A stretch of DNA of 64,000 nucleotides from Cetobacterium_A somerae (GTDB lineage Bacteria > Fusobacteriota > Fusobacteriia > Fusobacteriales > Fusobacteriaceae). Within the stretch, counting starts at the first letter, position 1. Every line of letters begins with the position of its first letter. This document shows, in pieces, positions 8,403 to 17,837 of the stretch. The stretch lies in the NCBI RefSeq assembly GCF_044784365.2, contig NZ_CP173070.2; one strand, given 5' to 3'. Under the pieces are notes generated by a model. The model worked only from the letters and a program-made list of their open reading frames with translations. It had not been told where the DNA came from and did not search any database. The position numbers and the translations under genes were made by a program.

Positions 8403-9956
8403 ATGTTAAAAAAGAGGTTTTATAAACTTTTTACCATTACTTTTATATTATTTAGTGTATCTAGTGTTTTAGAAGCAAATGCACAAGATAACACTGTTAT
8501 AGTTGCTATGGGAAATACTTCAGAACCTGAAAGTGGATTTGACCCTGCTTTTGGATGGGGTGCTGGAGAACATGTTCACGAACCCCTTATTCAAAGTACA
8601 CTAACAACAACAACTCAAGATTTAAAAATTGCTTATGATTTAGCAACTGATATAAAGACTTCAGAAGATGGACTTCAGTGGATTGTCACAATTAGAGATG
8701 ATGTTTTTTTTACTGACGGAAAACCTTTAACAGCAGAAGATGTAGCCTTTACTTATAATAAAGTTAAAGAACTAAGTACAGTTAACGATTTTACTATGTT
8801 AGATAAAGCTGAAGCTAAAGATAATAAAACTGTTATTTTTTATATGAATAAACCATATTCTATTTGGCCTTACAGTATGGCTAATGTTGGGATAGTACCT
8901 AAACATGCTTATAATGAGAATTATGGTCAAAATCCTATTGGTTCTGGTAGATATATTTTACAGCAATGGGATAAAGGTCAGCAGGTTATTTTAAAAGCAA
9001 ATCCTAATTACTATGGAAAAACTCCAAATATTGAAAATGTTGTTGTTTTGTTCATGAGTGAAGATGCTGCTTTTGCTGCAGCTAAAGCTAATAAAGTTGA
9101 CGTAGCATACACAACACCTTCTCTTTCACAAGAAAAAATAAAAAATTATAATATCCTCGCTGCTCATTCAGTTGACAATCGTACATTTAATCTACCTACT
9201 ATCCCCAAAAATGGAAGTATTGGAAATGATGTAACTAGCGATTTAGCTATTCGTCAAGCTATTAATATCGGCTTGGATAGAGAACGTTTAATAAAATATA
9301 TTCTAAAAGGTTATGGAACTCCTGCTTATAGTGTTGCTGATAAAATGCCTTGGTTTAATGATGAAACTATTGTTGTTTATAATCCTGAAAAAGCAAAAGC
9401 AATTTTAGAAAATGCTGGTTGGAAAATTGGGAAAAATGGTATTCGAGAAAAAAATGGTGTTCCTGCGAAATTTAATCTTCTATATCCTGCAAATGACTCG
9501 GTGAGACAAGCATTAGCCGCTGAAACATCAAATCAATTAAAAGAACTAGGAATAGCTGTTACTTTTGAAGGTGTTGGTTGGGATACTGCCTATACTAGAG
9601 CTCAGTCTGAACCACTTGTATGGGGTTGGGGAGCGCACACTCCTATGGAGATGTACAATATATATCACACAGCACCAAATAGTAATTTAGCAGCTTACTC
9701 TCCATATTCTAATAAAAAAGTCGATGAATTAATGGATAAAGCTCTTGCTACTAATGATTTATCTAAGTCTTTTGAATTATGGAAAAAATCTCAAGAAAAA
9801 GTTTCTAACGATATTCCATGGATATGGCTAGTTAATATTGATCATCTATATTGGGTTAAAAACAACCTTAATGTTGCAGAGCAAAAAATACACCCTCATG
9901 GACATGGTTGGTCTATTGTTAATAATATTGACCAATGGTCTTGGAGTAATGAGTGA
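8403..9956 (+). CDS. ABC importer substrate-binding protein, Opp/Nik type (probable nickel)
   Basis: The start at 8403 is preferred because GGGAGG lies upstream and the signal peptide begins there; an in-frame ATG at 8331 would bury it. The 517-residue protein has a signal peptide cleaved near ANA-Q (residue 27), without a lipobox. A family 5 binding fold follows (for example DPAFGWGAGEHVHEPL, DDVFFTDGKPLTAEDVAFTY and GSGRYILQQW). The family includes peptide, dipeptide and nickel binders (OppA, NikA, CntA). It leads an operon with two permease and two ATPase genes that converges on urease, so nickel, possibly as a metallophore complex, is the best-supported substrate. Peptide import is the alternative. 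Confidence 0.82.
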   Translation: MLKKRFYKLFTITFILFSVSSVLEANAQDNTVIVAMGNTSEPESGFDPAFGWGAGEHVHEPLIQSTLTTTTQDLKIAYDLATDIKTSEDGLQWIVTIRDDVFFTDGKPLTAEDVAFTYNKVKELSTVNDFTMLDKAEAKDNKTVIFYMNKPYSIWPYSMANVGIVPKHAYNENYGQNPIGSGRYILQQWDKGQQVILKANPNYYGKTPNIENVVVLFMSEDAAFAAAKANKVDVAYTTPSLSQEKIKNYNILAAHSVDNRTFNLPTIPKNGSIGNDVTSDLAIRQAINIGLDRERLIKYILKGYGTPAYSVADKMPWFNDETIVVYNPEKAKAILENAGWKIGKNGIREKNGVPAKFNLLYPANDSVRQALAAETSNQLKELGIAVTFEGVGWDTAYTRAQSEPLVWGWGAHTPMEMYNIYHTAPNSNLAAYSPYSNKKVDELMDKALATNDLSKSFELWKKSQEKVSNDIPWIWLVNIDHLYWVKNNLNVAEQKIHPHGHGWSIVNNIDQWSWSNE

Positions 9957-10945
9957 TGAAGATTTCTACCTCTATTATCAAGCAAATAGTTAGAGCTATT
10001 TTTTTAATCTTCTGTGTTAGTGTTGTTTCTTTTGTTTTAGTTTCACTATCTCCTCTTGATCCTATACAAATGAATTTAGGTCAAACTATTAAGGGGTCCA
10101 TGTCTCCCGAACAACTAAAAAAAATTCAAGATTATTGGGGAGTCAATGCTCCTCTAACTGAACGTTATATATCTTGGATTAAAGATTTTCTAAAAGGAGA
10201 TATGAATATTTCACTTTTATATAGAAGGCCTGTTATTCAAATTCTTCAAGAAAGACTATCTAGCTCCTTATGGTTAATGGGAATAGCTTGGATTTTATCT
10301 GGTTTTTTAGGATTTTTCTTAGGGGTTTTAGCTGGATTTAAAAGAAAAACATTTATAGATCATATTATTCATAAATATGCTTTAATATCAGCTAGCATTC
10401 CATCTTTTTGGTTTGCTTTACTTTTACTTATTATTTTTTCAGTTTGGTTAGATATTTTTCCAATTGGAATGAGCGTTCCTATAGGCGTTGATTTTTCCAA
10501 TGTAACTTTTAAAGATAGAATTCATCATGCTATCTTGCCTATTGTTACACTTATTTTTATTAATTCATCTGCTATAATTTTGCATACACGAGAAAAAATG
10601 ATTGAAGTTTTAGATAGCGACTATATTTTGTTTGCTAAAGCTCGTGGAGAGAATACTTTTAGTATAATTTTTAGACATAGTATTAGAAATATTCTTTTAC
10701 CTGCTATAACTTTGCAATTTGTATCTATAAGTGAAATCTTTGGCGGTTCTGTTTTAATTGAGACAGTCTTTTCATATCCTGGACTTGGTCAAGCTACTGT
10801 TAAAGCTGGACTTGGAGGAGATGTACCTCTTTTATTAGCAATAACAGTTGTTACTGCTACAATTGTTTTTTTAGGAAACTTAATTGCAAATTTATTATAC
10901 GAAATAATTGATCCTAGAATAGGAATAAAAAAGAAAAAGGAGTGA
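9956..10945 (+). CDS. nikB: ABC importer permease, NikB/OppB type
   Basis: The 329-residue inner-membrane protein has the N-terminal helix and six-helix layout of OppB/DppB/NikB permeases. The EAA loop near AKARGENTFSIIFRHSIRN contacts the ATPases. The ATG at 9956 shares one base with the upstream TGA stop, so translation is coupled; a GTG at 9953 is possible but lies closer to the ribosome-binding site GGAG. It forms the translocation channel with the next gene's product. The nickel assignment rests on the urease context only; by sequence it could equally move peptides. Confidence 0.82.
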   Translation: MKISTSIIKQIVRAIFLIFCVSVVSFVLVSLSPLDPIQMNLGQTIKGSMSPEQLKKIQDYWGVNAPLTERYISWIKDFLKGDMNISLLYRRPVIQILQERLSSSLWLMGIAWILSGFLGFFLGVLAGFKRKTFIDHIIHKYALISASIPSFWFALLLLIIFSVWLDIFPIGMSVPIGVDFSNVTFKDRIHHAILPIVTLIFINSSAIILHTREKMIEVLDSDYILFAKARGENTFSIIFRHSIRNILLPAITLQFVSISEIFGGSVLIETVFSYPGLGQATVKAGLGGDVPLLLAITVVTATIVFLGNLIANLLYEIIDPRIGIKKKKE

Positions 10946-10949
10946 TTAA

Positions 10950-11777
10950 ATGTTAACTAAAGTAAATAACAAACAAAAAGATATTTTCATGCTTAGTTTT
11001 ACATTTATCTTTTTATTTGGAGTCACTCTTTTAGGTTGGTATTTTTCAGAAAATTCTTTAAAAGTTGATTTTACTCAGACTAATATCTCTCCTAACTCTG
11101 AACATATTTTTGGAACGGACTGGATGGGACGAGATATGTTTAATCGAACACTCTCTGGTTTATCAATGAGCATTAGAATAGGACTTATAACTGCTGGCAT
11201 TAGTTCTATTATTGCTTTATCCTTAGGTACTATTGCTGCATTTGGTGGCAAAACAGCAGACGGAATTGTTACTTGGTTAATTGATTTAATTATGGGTATT
11301 CCTCATATTCTTTTATTAATCTTAATCTCTTTTGCATGTGGAAAAGGATTTTTAGGTGTTATTACTGGTGTTACCTTAACTCATTGGCCTAGTCTTGCTA
11401 GAGTTATTCGAAGTGAAGTTCTTTCTCTAAAAAATAGTGACTATATATCAGCATCTCAAAAACTTGGAATTAGTAGGTTTCATATTGTTAAAAATCATAT
11501 GATTCCACATCTTCTCCCACAGTTTTTATTGGGCCTTATTTTACTATTTCCCCATGCAATACTTCATGAAGCTAGTATTACTTTTTTAGGATTTGGCCTT
11601 GCTCCTGAACAACCTGCTATTGGTATTATTTTATCAGAAAGTATGAGATATCTTTCTACTGGTAAATGGTGGCTTGGTCTTTTTCCTGGAATTTTTTTAG
11701 TTTTAATCGTTGTTTTATTTGACTATGCAGGACATAATTTAAGTAAAATTTTTAATGTTAATCAAATTCATAAGTAG
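10950..11777 (+). CDS. nikC: ABC importer permease, NikC/OppC type
   Basis: The 275-residue membrane protein shows the OppC/NikC features. After the first helix comes the periplasmic motif HIFGTDWMGRDMFNR, and the cytoplasmic EAA segment ISASQKLGISRFHIVKNHMIP is near residue 165. It begins 4 bp after the nikB-type gene with GGAG before its ATG, and it pairs with that protein in the membrane. The length matches nickel and dipeptide permeases of this family. Function as a nickel permease is inferred from the neighbouring urease locus. Confidence 0.82.
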   Translation: MLTKVNNKQKDIFMLSFTFIFLFGVTLLGWYFSENSLKVDFTQTNISPNSEHIFGTDWMGRDMFNRTLSGLSMSIRIGLITAGISSIIALSLGTIAAFGGKTADGIVTWLIDLIMGIPHILLLILISFACGKGFLGVITGVTLTHWPSLARVIRSEVLSLKNSDYISASQKLGISRFHIVKNHMIPHLLPQFLLGLILLFPHAILHEASITFLGFGLAPEQPAIGIILSESMRYLSTGKWWLGLFPGIFLVLIVVLFDYAGHNLSKIFNVNQIHK

Positions 11778-11785
11778 GAGGATAT

Positions 11786-12745
11786 ATGGATGAAACTTTT
11801 AATAAAGAGATACTTAAAGTCAAAGATTTATCTATCTCTTTTACTCAATATAACGGTTTAAAAAAAGAGACCTTACAAACTATCCATAATTTAAATGTTT
11901 CTGTACACGAAAAAGAAATTGTTGCTATCGTTGGTGCTAGTGGATCTGGCAAAAGTTTATTAGCTCATAGTATTTTAGGAATTTTGCCATATAATGCTAA
12001 CCTTAAAGGTGATATCTATTTTTGTGACAATCTTTTAACAGAAGAAAAAAAGAAAGAGGAACGTGGTAAAAATATTGCTTTGGTTCCTCAAAGTGTATCT
12101 TATTTAAATCCTTTAATAAAAATTGGATCTCAAATTAGAAAAGGAGATAACAGCAAAAAAGCAAAAGAAAGATGTCTAGAGATTCTAAAAAAATATAGAT
12201 TAGATGAAAAAGTTGCTAATATGTATCCCTTTCAACTTTCTGGTGGAATGATTCGTAGAGTGCTTATTTCTACAGCTGTTTATAGCTCTCCAAAACTTAT
12301 TTTAGCAGATGAACCAACTCCAGGACTTGATCCAAGAACTTTAAATCATATTGCAGAGCATTTTCAAGAACTTGCAAATGAAGGCATGGGAATATTAATA
12401 ATTACCCATGATTTAGATATGGCATTAAAAATAGCTAATAGAATTGTTGTTTTCTATAATGGTGTCACTATCGAAGATATTTCTACTGATGATTTTTCTT
12501 CAGTGGACAATCTTAATCATCCTTATACAAAAGCGCTATTTCATGCTATGCCACAAAATGGCTTTCACTCTTTCTCTTTAGATAATTCTTTACAAAACTC
12601 TAAAAAGAAAGGATGTTCCTTCTATAATAACTGTTCTCATGCTAATTCTAGTTGTTTGTGTGATATTCCTTGGAAAAAAACAAACTCTGGTTTTGTGAGA
12701 TGCCTTTTAGAAAAGGAGGATAAAAATGCTCTTAATTGCAAATGA
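11786..12745 (+). CDS. nikD: ABC importer ATPase, NikD/OppD type
   Basis: The 319-residue ATPase has Walker A GASGSGKS, Q-loop VPQSVSYLNP, signature LSGGM, Walker B LILADEPT and the H-loop ITHDL. After the ATPase core comes the C-terminal oligopeptide/dipeptide-type extension with the cysteine pattern GCSFYNNCSHANSSCLC, which is common in OppD/DppD-like subunits. It starts 8 bp after the permease gene with AGGAGG. Its last 20 bases overlap the next ATPase gene, so the two are translationally coupled and probably form a heterodimer. Confidence 0.85.
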   Translation: MDETFNKEILKVKDLSISFTQYNGLKKETLQTIHNLNVSVHEKEIVAIVGASGSGKSLLAHSILGILPYNANLKGDIYFCDNLLTEEKKKEERGKNIALVPQSVSYLNPLIKIGSQIRKGDNSKKAKERCLEILKKYRLDEKVANMYPFQLSGGMIRRVLISTAVYSSPKLILADEPTPGLDPRTLNHIAEHFQELANEGMGILIITHDLDMALKIANRIVVFYNGVTIEDISTDDFSSVDNLNHPYTKALFHAMPQNGFHSFSLDNSLQNSKKKGCSFYNNCSHANSSCLCDIPWKKTNSGFVRCLLEKEDKNALNCK

Positions 12746-13358
12746 TATTTCTTATAGTCATGTTCCTAATGGAAAAAATATTTTTGAAAATTTAAATTTT
12801 AGTATTAAAAGTGGTGAAAGAATAGCTATTACTGCTCCTAGTGGATTTGGTAAAACTACTCTATGCAAAATACTTTCTGGATATGAATTACCTAATAATG
12901 GCTCTGTTCTCTTGGATGATACACCTCTAAACAAGTTTAAAGGTTATTGTCCTATTCAGATGATATGGCAACACCCAGAACAAGTTCTTAATCCTAGACT
13001 CAAAATGAAACAGATTTTAAAAGAATCTGGAGAAATCAATGATAAACTTTTAAAAGATTTAGGAATTCAAGAAAAGTGGCTTAATCGTTTTCCTAGGGAA
13101 CTTTCTGGAGGAGAGCTTCAAAGATTTTGTATAGCACGTGTTTTAAATAAAAAAACTAAGTTTTTACTAGCTGATGAGATTACAACTATGTTTGATTTAA
13201 TTACTCAAAGCCAAATATGGCAAGTTATTTTAGAGTTTTGTAAAAAAGAAAATATTGGGATTGTTATAATAAGTCATTCACAACCTTTAATTAATAAAAT
13301 TTGTACTAAAGAAATCTCTTTAAAAGATCTTATTGAACAAAATAACAAAAAGCCATGA
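12726..13358 (+). CDS. nikE: ABC importer ATPase, NikE/OppF type (short form)
   Basis: The 210-residue ATPase has Walker A APSGFGKT, signature LSGGELQR, Walker B FLLADEIT and H-loop ISHSQ. It lacks the C-terminal extension of its partner, so it is shorter than typical OppF or NikE proteins of 250-320 residues, although the nucleotide-binding core is complete. The start at 12726 follows AAGGAGG and overlaps the partner gene. Its stop codon lies inside the hairpin that ends the operon. With the partner ATPase it should power nickel import for the urease encoded opposite. Confidence 0.83.
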   Translation: MLLIANDISYSHVPNGKNIFENLNFSIKSGERIAITAPSGFGKTTLCKILSGYELPNNGSVLLDDTPLNKFKGYCPIQMIWQHPEQVLNPRLKMKQILKESGEINDKLLKDLGIQEKWLNRFPRELSGGELQRFCIARVLNKKTKFLLADEITTMFDLITQSQIWQVILEFCKKENIGIVIISHSQPLINKICTKEISLKDLIEQNNKKP

Positions 13359-13377
13359 TAAAAAAATCATGGCTTTT
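13347..13377. terminator. bidirectional terminator between importer and urease operons
   Basis: AAAAGCCATGAT (13347-13358) pairs perfectly with ATCATGGCTTTT (13366-13377), with A and T runs on the two sides, so it can stop transcription from both converging operons. It overlaps the last codons of the importer ATPase gene. Confidence 0.88.
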
Positions 13378-13384
13378 ATATTCT

Positions 13385-14218
13385 CTATTGTTTTCTTAAG
13401 TCTAACTTACAAGAGCCTAACAACTTTTCTCTTGAATAATTTGTAGCTCCATAAATAATCTTTTGAATATCTTGTGTTAAATTTCCTAAAGCTCTCACTA
13501 CAACTCCAGGTATCTCTAATTTTGATACTCCATATTTCACGTCTACATCATACTCTTGTAAATATATCCTCATATTTTCTACAAAATCTAAATCTATTTT
13601 TGAATCTATTATAATTGCGGTTCCATAATTTAAATAGTTTTCAAAATGCCCCATTGAAAATAAATCACTTTTTTCTGGTGATAATAGCAATTTATCTAAT
13701 AAAACCAATTTATCATCTAAGTAAATTCTATTTTTCATTTTAGCTAACTTGTATTGAAATGGTTTCCCATCAGATGACCATCCAGCCGTTATTCCTTCAG
13801 CTAAAATTAAAGTTGAGGTTGAGTCTAAATATATATCTGTTTCTTGTTCAAAATTAGCATCTTTAAATAATATTGTATTATCCATAATGTATTCTAATAC
13901 ACTATTTTTTTCTAAACGTATTTTTGAAAATTGTTTAGCTGGAATATTATTTAAACATTTATAAATTATAGTTGGTGTCTGAGTGGTTATTATACTTCTC
14001 GTATTTTCTTTTAAATGTATATCATTATAACAATGTTCTCCCTCTAGATATCCTCCACCCATATGCATTAAAAAATAGCATGGAACTTTTTCATTATCTA
14101 AATGTATTGTAGGAGAAACTTTAAAAACACCTTCATGATAAATTTTTTTTATAATTGTTTCATTTCTTAGATTATGATTTTCTAATACAATCTCAAGTTT
14201 TCCATCACATCTATCCAT
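13385..14218 (-). CDS. ureD: urease accessory protein UreD (UreH)
   Basis: The 277-residue protein matches UreD in length and in motifs such as MGGGYLEG near residue 53 and TQTPTIIYK. UreD binds apo-urease and, with UreF and UreG, forms the complex that delivers nickel and CO2 to the active-site lysine. Here it is the last gene of the operon, two bases after ureG, an order also found in other bacteria with a terminal ureH/ureD. Transcription ends at the bidirectional hairpin at 13347-13377. Confidence 0.9.
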   Translation of the reverse strand: MDRCDGKLEIVLENHNLRNETIIKKIYHEGVFKVSPTIHLDNEKVPCYFLMHMGGGYLEGEHCYNDIHLKENTRSIITTQTPTIIYKCLNNIPAKQFSKIRLEKNSVLEYIMDNTILFKDANFEQETDIYLDSTSTLILAEGITAGWSSDGKPFQYKLAKMKNRIYLDDKLVLLDKLLLSPEKSDLFSMGHFENYLNYGTAIIIDSKIDLDFVENMRIYLQEYDVDVKYGVSKLEIPGVVVRALGNLTQDIQKIIYGATNYSREKLLGSCKLDLRKQ

Positions 14219-14220
14219 AA

Positions 14221-14832
14221 CTATCTTAATCCTTCTAATAAACAGTTTTTCTTAATCCATTTTATTACTTCTTCTACTCCTTCATCTGTTTTTAGATTTG
14301 TAAAAATAAATGTTCCTTTATCTCTAAAATGAAGAGTATCCTCTTCCATAACTTTTAAATTTGCTCCAACATATGGTGCTAAATCTATTTTATTAATTAT
14401 AAATAAATCACTCTTTATCATACCTTGTCCTGCTTTTCTTGGAATTTTTTCTCCTTGAGCAACATCTATTATATATATTGAAAAGTCTACTAAATCTGGA
14501 CTAAATGTTGCTGCTAGATTATCTCCGCCACTTTCTAAAAAAATTATATCTAATTCAGGAAAACTTTTTTTCATTTTATCAAGAGCGGCAAAATTCATTG
14601 AAGCATCCTCTCTAATAGCTGTATGTGGACATCCACCAGTTTCTACTCCTATTATTCTATTTTTATCTAAAACTGAATTTTCAGCCATGAATTTGGCATC
14701 CTCTTTTGTATATATATCATTTGTTATTACACCCATTTCATATTCATCATTTAATCTTCTAGTAACTCTTTCAACTAATAAAGTTTTTCCTGCTCCTACA
14801 GGTCCACCAACTCCTATTACAACTGGTTTCAT
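14221..14832 (-). CDS. ureG: urease accessory GTPase UreG
   Basis: The 203-residue SIMIBI-class GTPase has the P-loop GVGGPVGAGKT (residues 7-17), the nickel-binding segment VETGGCPHTAIREDASMN with the conserved Cys-Pro-His, the ESGGDN switch motif and the NKIDLAP guanine-specificity motif. It hydrolyses GTP to drive nickel insertion into urease. It follows ureF by 26 bp and is 2 bp before ureD. All catalytic motifs are intact. Confidence 0.97.
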   Translation of the reverse strand: MKPVVIGVGGPVGAGKTLLVERVTRRLNDEYEMGVITNDIYTKEDAKFMAENSVLDKNRIIGVETGGCPHTAIREDASMNFAALDKMKKSFPELDIIFLESGGDNLAATFSPDLVDFSIYIIDVAQGEKIPRKAGQGMIKSDLFIINKIDLAPYVGANLKVMEEDTLHFRDKGTFIFTNLKTDEGVEEVIKWIKKNCLLEGLR

Positions 14833-14858
14833 ATATAATCACACTCCCATTATTTTTA

Positions 14859-15572
14859 CTATGACATAAATAATCTAAATGTTAATATTTCGTGATTCAT
14901 TTGAGATATTTCAAATCCAGGTATATTATATCCTAAATCATCTATTGATAATTTATTTATCTCTTCTCTTACACTCTCCAATGTTGAAAGAGAGTTTTGT
15001 AATACTCTTTGTCCATCTTTTTGACCTAATGGAATTGCTCTAACAGCACTTTGAACTAAGGTTGAGGCAACACTATAACCATAAGCGACAATTGCCACAT
15101 CTTTCTCTACATTTAAATAATACATTAAAATTGCAAAAACAACTGCTGGATTTCCAAAACTTCTATTTTCTTCTATTCTTTTTTTATATTCTTTCAATAA
15201 ATCTATCTCAAAAAGTTCTAATACAACATCTAATTTTCTATAAGCTACTAATTTTGCTCCCTCTCTACTTTCCATAGCTACATTTTGTACTGTTAGAAGT
15301 TGATCTATATCCCAAACTTCATTTTTTTCATTTTTCTTTAATTTTTCATAAATCAATTTTATTGCTAATCCTTCATTATATAGATATTGATTTTCAAAAA
15401 ACATTGTTAGCCATCTATTAAATGTGTGAGCATCACATATAACATTTTCTCTTAGATAAGTTTCCATTCCATATGAATGATTAAAAGAGCCAATTGGAAA
15501 GGCCGAATCACAAACTTGTAATATATTCAATAATTGCCAAGTTGTAATTGATTTTTCATTAATATTAGTCAT
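14859..15572 (-). CDS. ureF: urease accessory protein UreF
   Basis: The start at 15572 (MTNINEKSITTWQLL, 237 residues) is chosen over an upstream ATG at 15605, because the longer form only translates the His codons of ureE in another frame; UreF proteins are normally near this length. The motifs CDSAFPIGSFNHSYGME and ESREGAKL are typical. UreF is the helical scaffold bridging UreD and UreG. Its start overlaps the ureE stop by eight bases (ATGACTAA), which indicates translational coupling. Confidence 0.92.
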   Translation of the reverse strand: MTNINEKSITTWQLLNILQVCDSAFPIGSFNHSYGMETYLRENVICDAHTFNRWLTMFFENQYLYNEGLAIKLIYEKLKKNEKNEVWDIDQLLTVQNVAMESREGAKLVAYRKLDVVLELFEIDLLKEYKKRIEENRSFGNPAVVFAILMYYLNVEKDVAIVAYGYSVASTLVQSAVRAIPLGQKDGQRVLQNSLSTLESVREEINKLSIDDLGYNIPGFEISQMNHEILTFRLFMS

Positions 15573-16038
15573 GACTATGTCCATGATGCCCATGACTATG
15601 CTCAATATGTCTTAAGGCTTTTTTGAATTTTAAATACTCTATATCAAAAGGACATTTTTTTTCTTTTAATGTGTTATCTAAATATTTATCGTAATGTAGG
15701 TAGATTTTTCCATTCTCTACCTTTATAGGTGTATGCATATTTCCTAAAAAATGAGCAATCTCTCCCATTTGATTCATATCTTTTGGTGAAATAACTAAAA
15801 CTTTTTCTAAATCTGTTTCTATAAAGATTATTTTTGATCCATCATCATATAATATTGATCCATTTTCTAATTTATCTCCGCTCTCTTTTAAACTAATTCC
15901 ATATTCATTTCCATTTACAGACTCAACTCTTAAAATTTTCTTTTCTAAATCATCACTTTTTATAATTATTTTTTCCACTTCATAACTTTCTTTATTCTTA
16001 ATATCTTTTATGTTTCCCAAAACTTTTTCAAATAACAT
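15565..16038 (-). CDS. ureE: urease nickel metallochaperone UreE
   Basis: The 157-residue protein has the UreE two-domain layout, with GNMHTPIK near residue 100 holding the conserved nickel-binding histidine. It ends in a short histidine tail (HIEHSHGHHGHSHD) that binds extra nickel. UreE delivers nickel to UreG. The gene is separated from ureC by a strong 12-bp hairpin, so accessory genes may be expressed differently from the structural genes. It overlaps ureF. Confidence 0.95.
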   Translation of the reverse strand: MLFEKVLGNIKDIKNKESYEVEKIIIKSDDLEKKILRVESVNGNEYGISLKESGDKLENGSILYDDGSKIIFIETDLEKVLVISPKDMNQMGEIAHFLGNMHTPIKVENGKIYLHYDKYLDNTLKEKKCPFDIEYLKFKKALRHIEHSHGHHGHSHD

Positions 16039-16069
16039 ATTCCCTCCTCGTATAATGAAGATATAAATT

Positions 16070-16097
16070 TCAGACGAGAGAATAATCTCTCGTCTGA
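16070..16097 (-). other. intercistronic hairpin between ureC and ureE
   Basis: TCAGACGAGAGA (16070-16081) and TCTCTCGTCTGA (16086-16097) form a perfect 12-bp stem with a 4-base loop. No T run follows on the minus strand, so this is more likely an mRNA-stability or processing element, or a partial terminator, than a full stop. It lies just after the ureC stop. Confidence 0.75.
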
Positions 16098-16106
16098 TTT
16101 TCTATA

Positions 16107-17825
16107 TTAATATAAATAGTATCTTTGTGCTAATGCGAACTCTTCAAGTGGATCACAAGTTATTAGTTCACCATTTATTGTTACTTCATATGTTTGTGGG
16201 TCAATTTTTATATCTGGCAATTCAGCATTGAATATCATATCTTTTTTTGTAAGATTTCTTAAATTTTCAACTGGTAAAACAATTTTTTCTAATCCTAATT
16301 TTTCTTTTACTCCATGTTCGTAAGCATACTTAGAAACAAAAGTAATATGAGAGTGATGTAGAGCTTTTCCTTTAGCTCCATATAATTCACGAACTAATCT
16401 TGGTTCTGTTGTTGGTAAACTTGAACTTGCATCTCCCATTACTCCATAAGAAATTGTTCCACATTTTAATATCATCATTGGTTTTGTTCCAAACATTTTT
16501 GGTTCCCATAAAACTAAATCTGCAAATTTTCCAACTTCTACTGAACCAATATGCTTACTTATTCCTGAAACTATAGCAGGATTTATTGTATATTTAGCTA
16601 CGAATCTTTTTATTCTAGTATTGTCTGAATATTCGCTATCTCCTTCTAGTGGTCCACGTTGTTTTTTCATTTTGTCAGCTAATTGCCATGTTTTCATATT
16701 TACTTCTCCTATTCTTCCCATGGCCATAGTATCTGAACTCATCATACTTATAACACCCATATCATGTAGTACATCTTCTGCTGCTATTGTTTGTTTTCTT
16801 ATTCTTGAATCTGCAAAAGCCACGTCTTCTGGAATTTTTGGATCTAAGTGATGACAAACCATTAACATATCAAGTTCTTCTGGAACACTATTTTTTCCAT
16901 ATGGATTTGTCGGACTTGTTGATGATGGTAATACGTTTAAATGACTTGCCATTACCATTATATCTGGAGCATGTCCTCCTCCTGCACCCTCAGTGTGGTA
17001 AGTATGTATTGTTCTTCCTGCTATTGCATTTAATGTATGTTCAACAAATCCACCTTCATTAAGTGAATCTGTGTGTATTGCAACTTGAACATCATATTTA
17101 TCTGCAGCTCTTAAAGTGTAGTCTATTCCTGCTTGTGTTGCTCCCCAATCCTCATGGATTTTTAATCCAACAGCTCCTGCTTCTATTTGCTCTGCTATAA
17201 CTCTTTCGTTATCACCAGCTCCTTTACCTAAAATCCCAATATTTATAGGTAAATCGTCATGAGCTTCTAAAAGTCTTTCTATATGCCAAGCTCCTGGAGT
17301 AGCTGTTGCAGAACGTGTTCCATCTGCAGGTCCAGTTCCACCAGCAATTATAGTTGTTATTCCATTATCTAAAGCTGCATGAACTATATCTGGAGTAATC
17401 AGATGTACATGTGTATCAATTCCACCAGCAGTTACTATAAGTCCTTCTCCTGCTATAGATTCTGTACTTGCTCCTACAACAAAATCTATATTATCCATTA
17501 AATCTGGGTTTCCACCTTTTCCAATAGCAATTATCTTTCCATCTCTAATTCCTATATCTGCTTTATATACTCCAGTGTAATCTATTATTACAACACTATT
17601 TATTATTGTATCTACAACTAAAGGATTTCCTTCTCTAGTTTCTATAGGATTTAATCCCATTCCGTCTCTTAGAGTTTTTCCTCCTCCAAATTTTGATTCC
17701 TCTCCATATACAGTTAAATCTTTCTCTACTCTTGCAAACAAATTGGTATCTCCAAGTCTTATACTATCTCCTGTTGTAGGACCAAACATATCTGAATATT
17801 TTTTTCTATCCATCTCAAAACTCAT
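16107..17825 (-). CDS. ureC: urease alpha subunit (catalytic)
   Basis: The 572-residue subunit has all nickel-site features: the HVH pair in GGIDTHVHLI, the carbamylated lysine Lys222 in GLKIHEDWGA, the histidines in HTDSLNEGG and TYHTEGAGGGHAPD, and the flap CHHLDPKIPEDVAFA. It hydrolyses urea to ammonia and carbamate in the cytoplasm. Length and residues are those of an active bacterial enzyme. It lies between ureB and ureE in an operon that includes a urea channel and faces a nickel importer. The three separate A, B and C genes show the standard three-subunit form rather than the fused Helicobacter form. Confidence 0.98.
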   Translation of the reverse strand: MSFEMDRKKYSDMFGPTTGDSIRLGDTNLFARVEKDLTVYGEESKFGGGKTLRDGMGLNPIETREGNPLVVDTIINSVVIIDYTGVYKADIGIRDGKIIAIGKGGNPDLMDNIDFVVGASTESIAGEGLIVTAGGIDTHVHLITPDIVHAALDNGITTIIAGGTGPADGTRSATATPGAWHIERLLEAHDDLPINIGILGKGAGDNERVIAEQIEAGAVGLKIHEDWGATQAGIDYTLRAADKYDVQVAIHTDSLNEGGFVEHTLNAIAGRTIHTYHTEGAGGGHAPDIMVMASHLNVLPSSTSPTNPYGKNSVPEELDMLMVCHHLDPKIPEDVAFADSRIRKQTIAAEDVLHDMGVISMMSSDTMAMGRIGEVNMKTWQLADKMKKQRGPLEGDSEYSDNTRIKRFVAKYTINPAIVSGISKHIGSVEVGKFADLVLWEPKMFGTKPMMILKCGTISYGVMGDASSSLPTTEPRLVRELYGAKGKALHHSHITFVSKYAYEHGVKEKLGLEKIVLPVENLRNLTKKDMIFNAELPDIKIDPQTYEVTINGELITCDPLEEFALAQRYYLY

Positions 17826-17837
17826 AATCTGAACCTC

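Noticed and set aside
14687..17062. Several plus-strand frames across the urease genes
   Set aside because: All are shadows of ureG, ureF and ureC, with low-complexity hydrophobic translations and no start signals.
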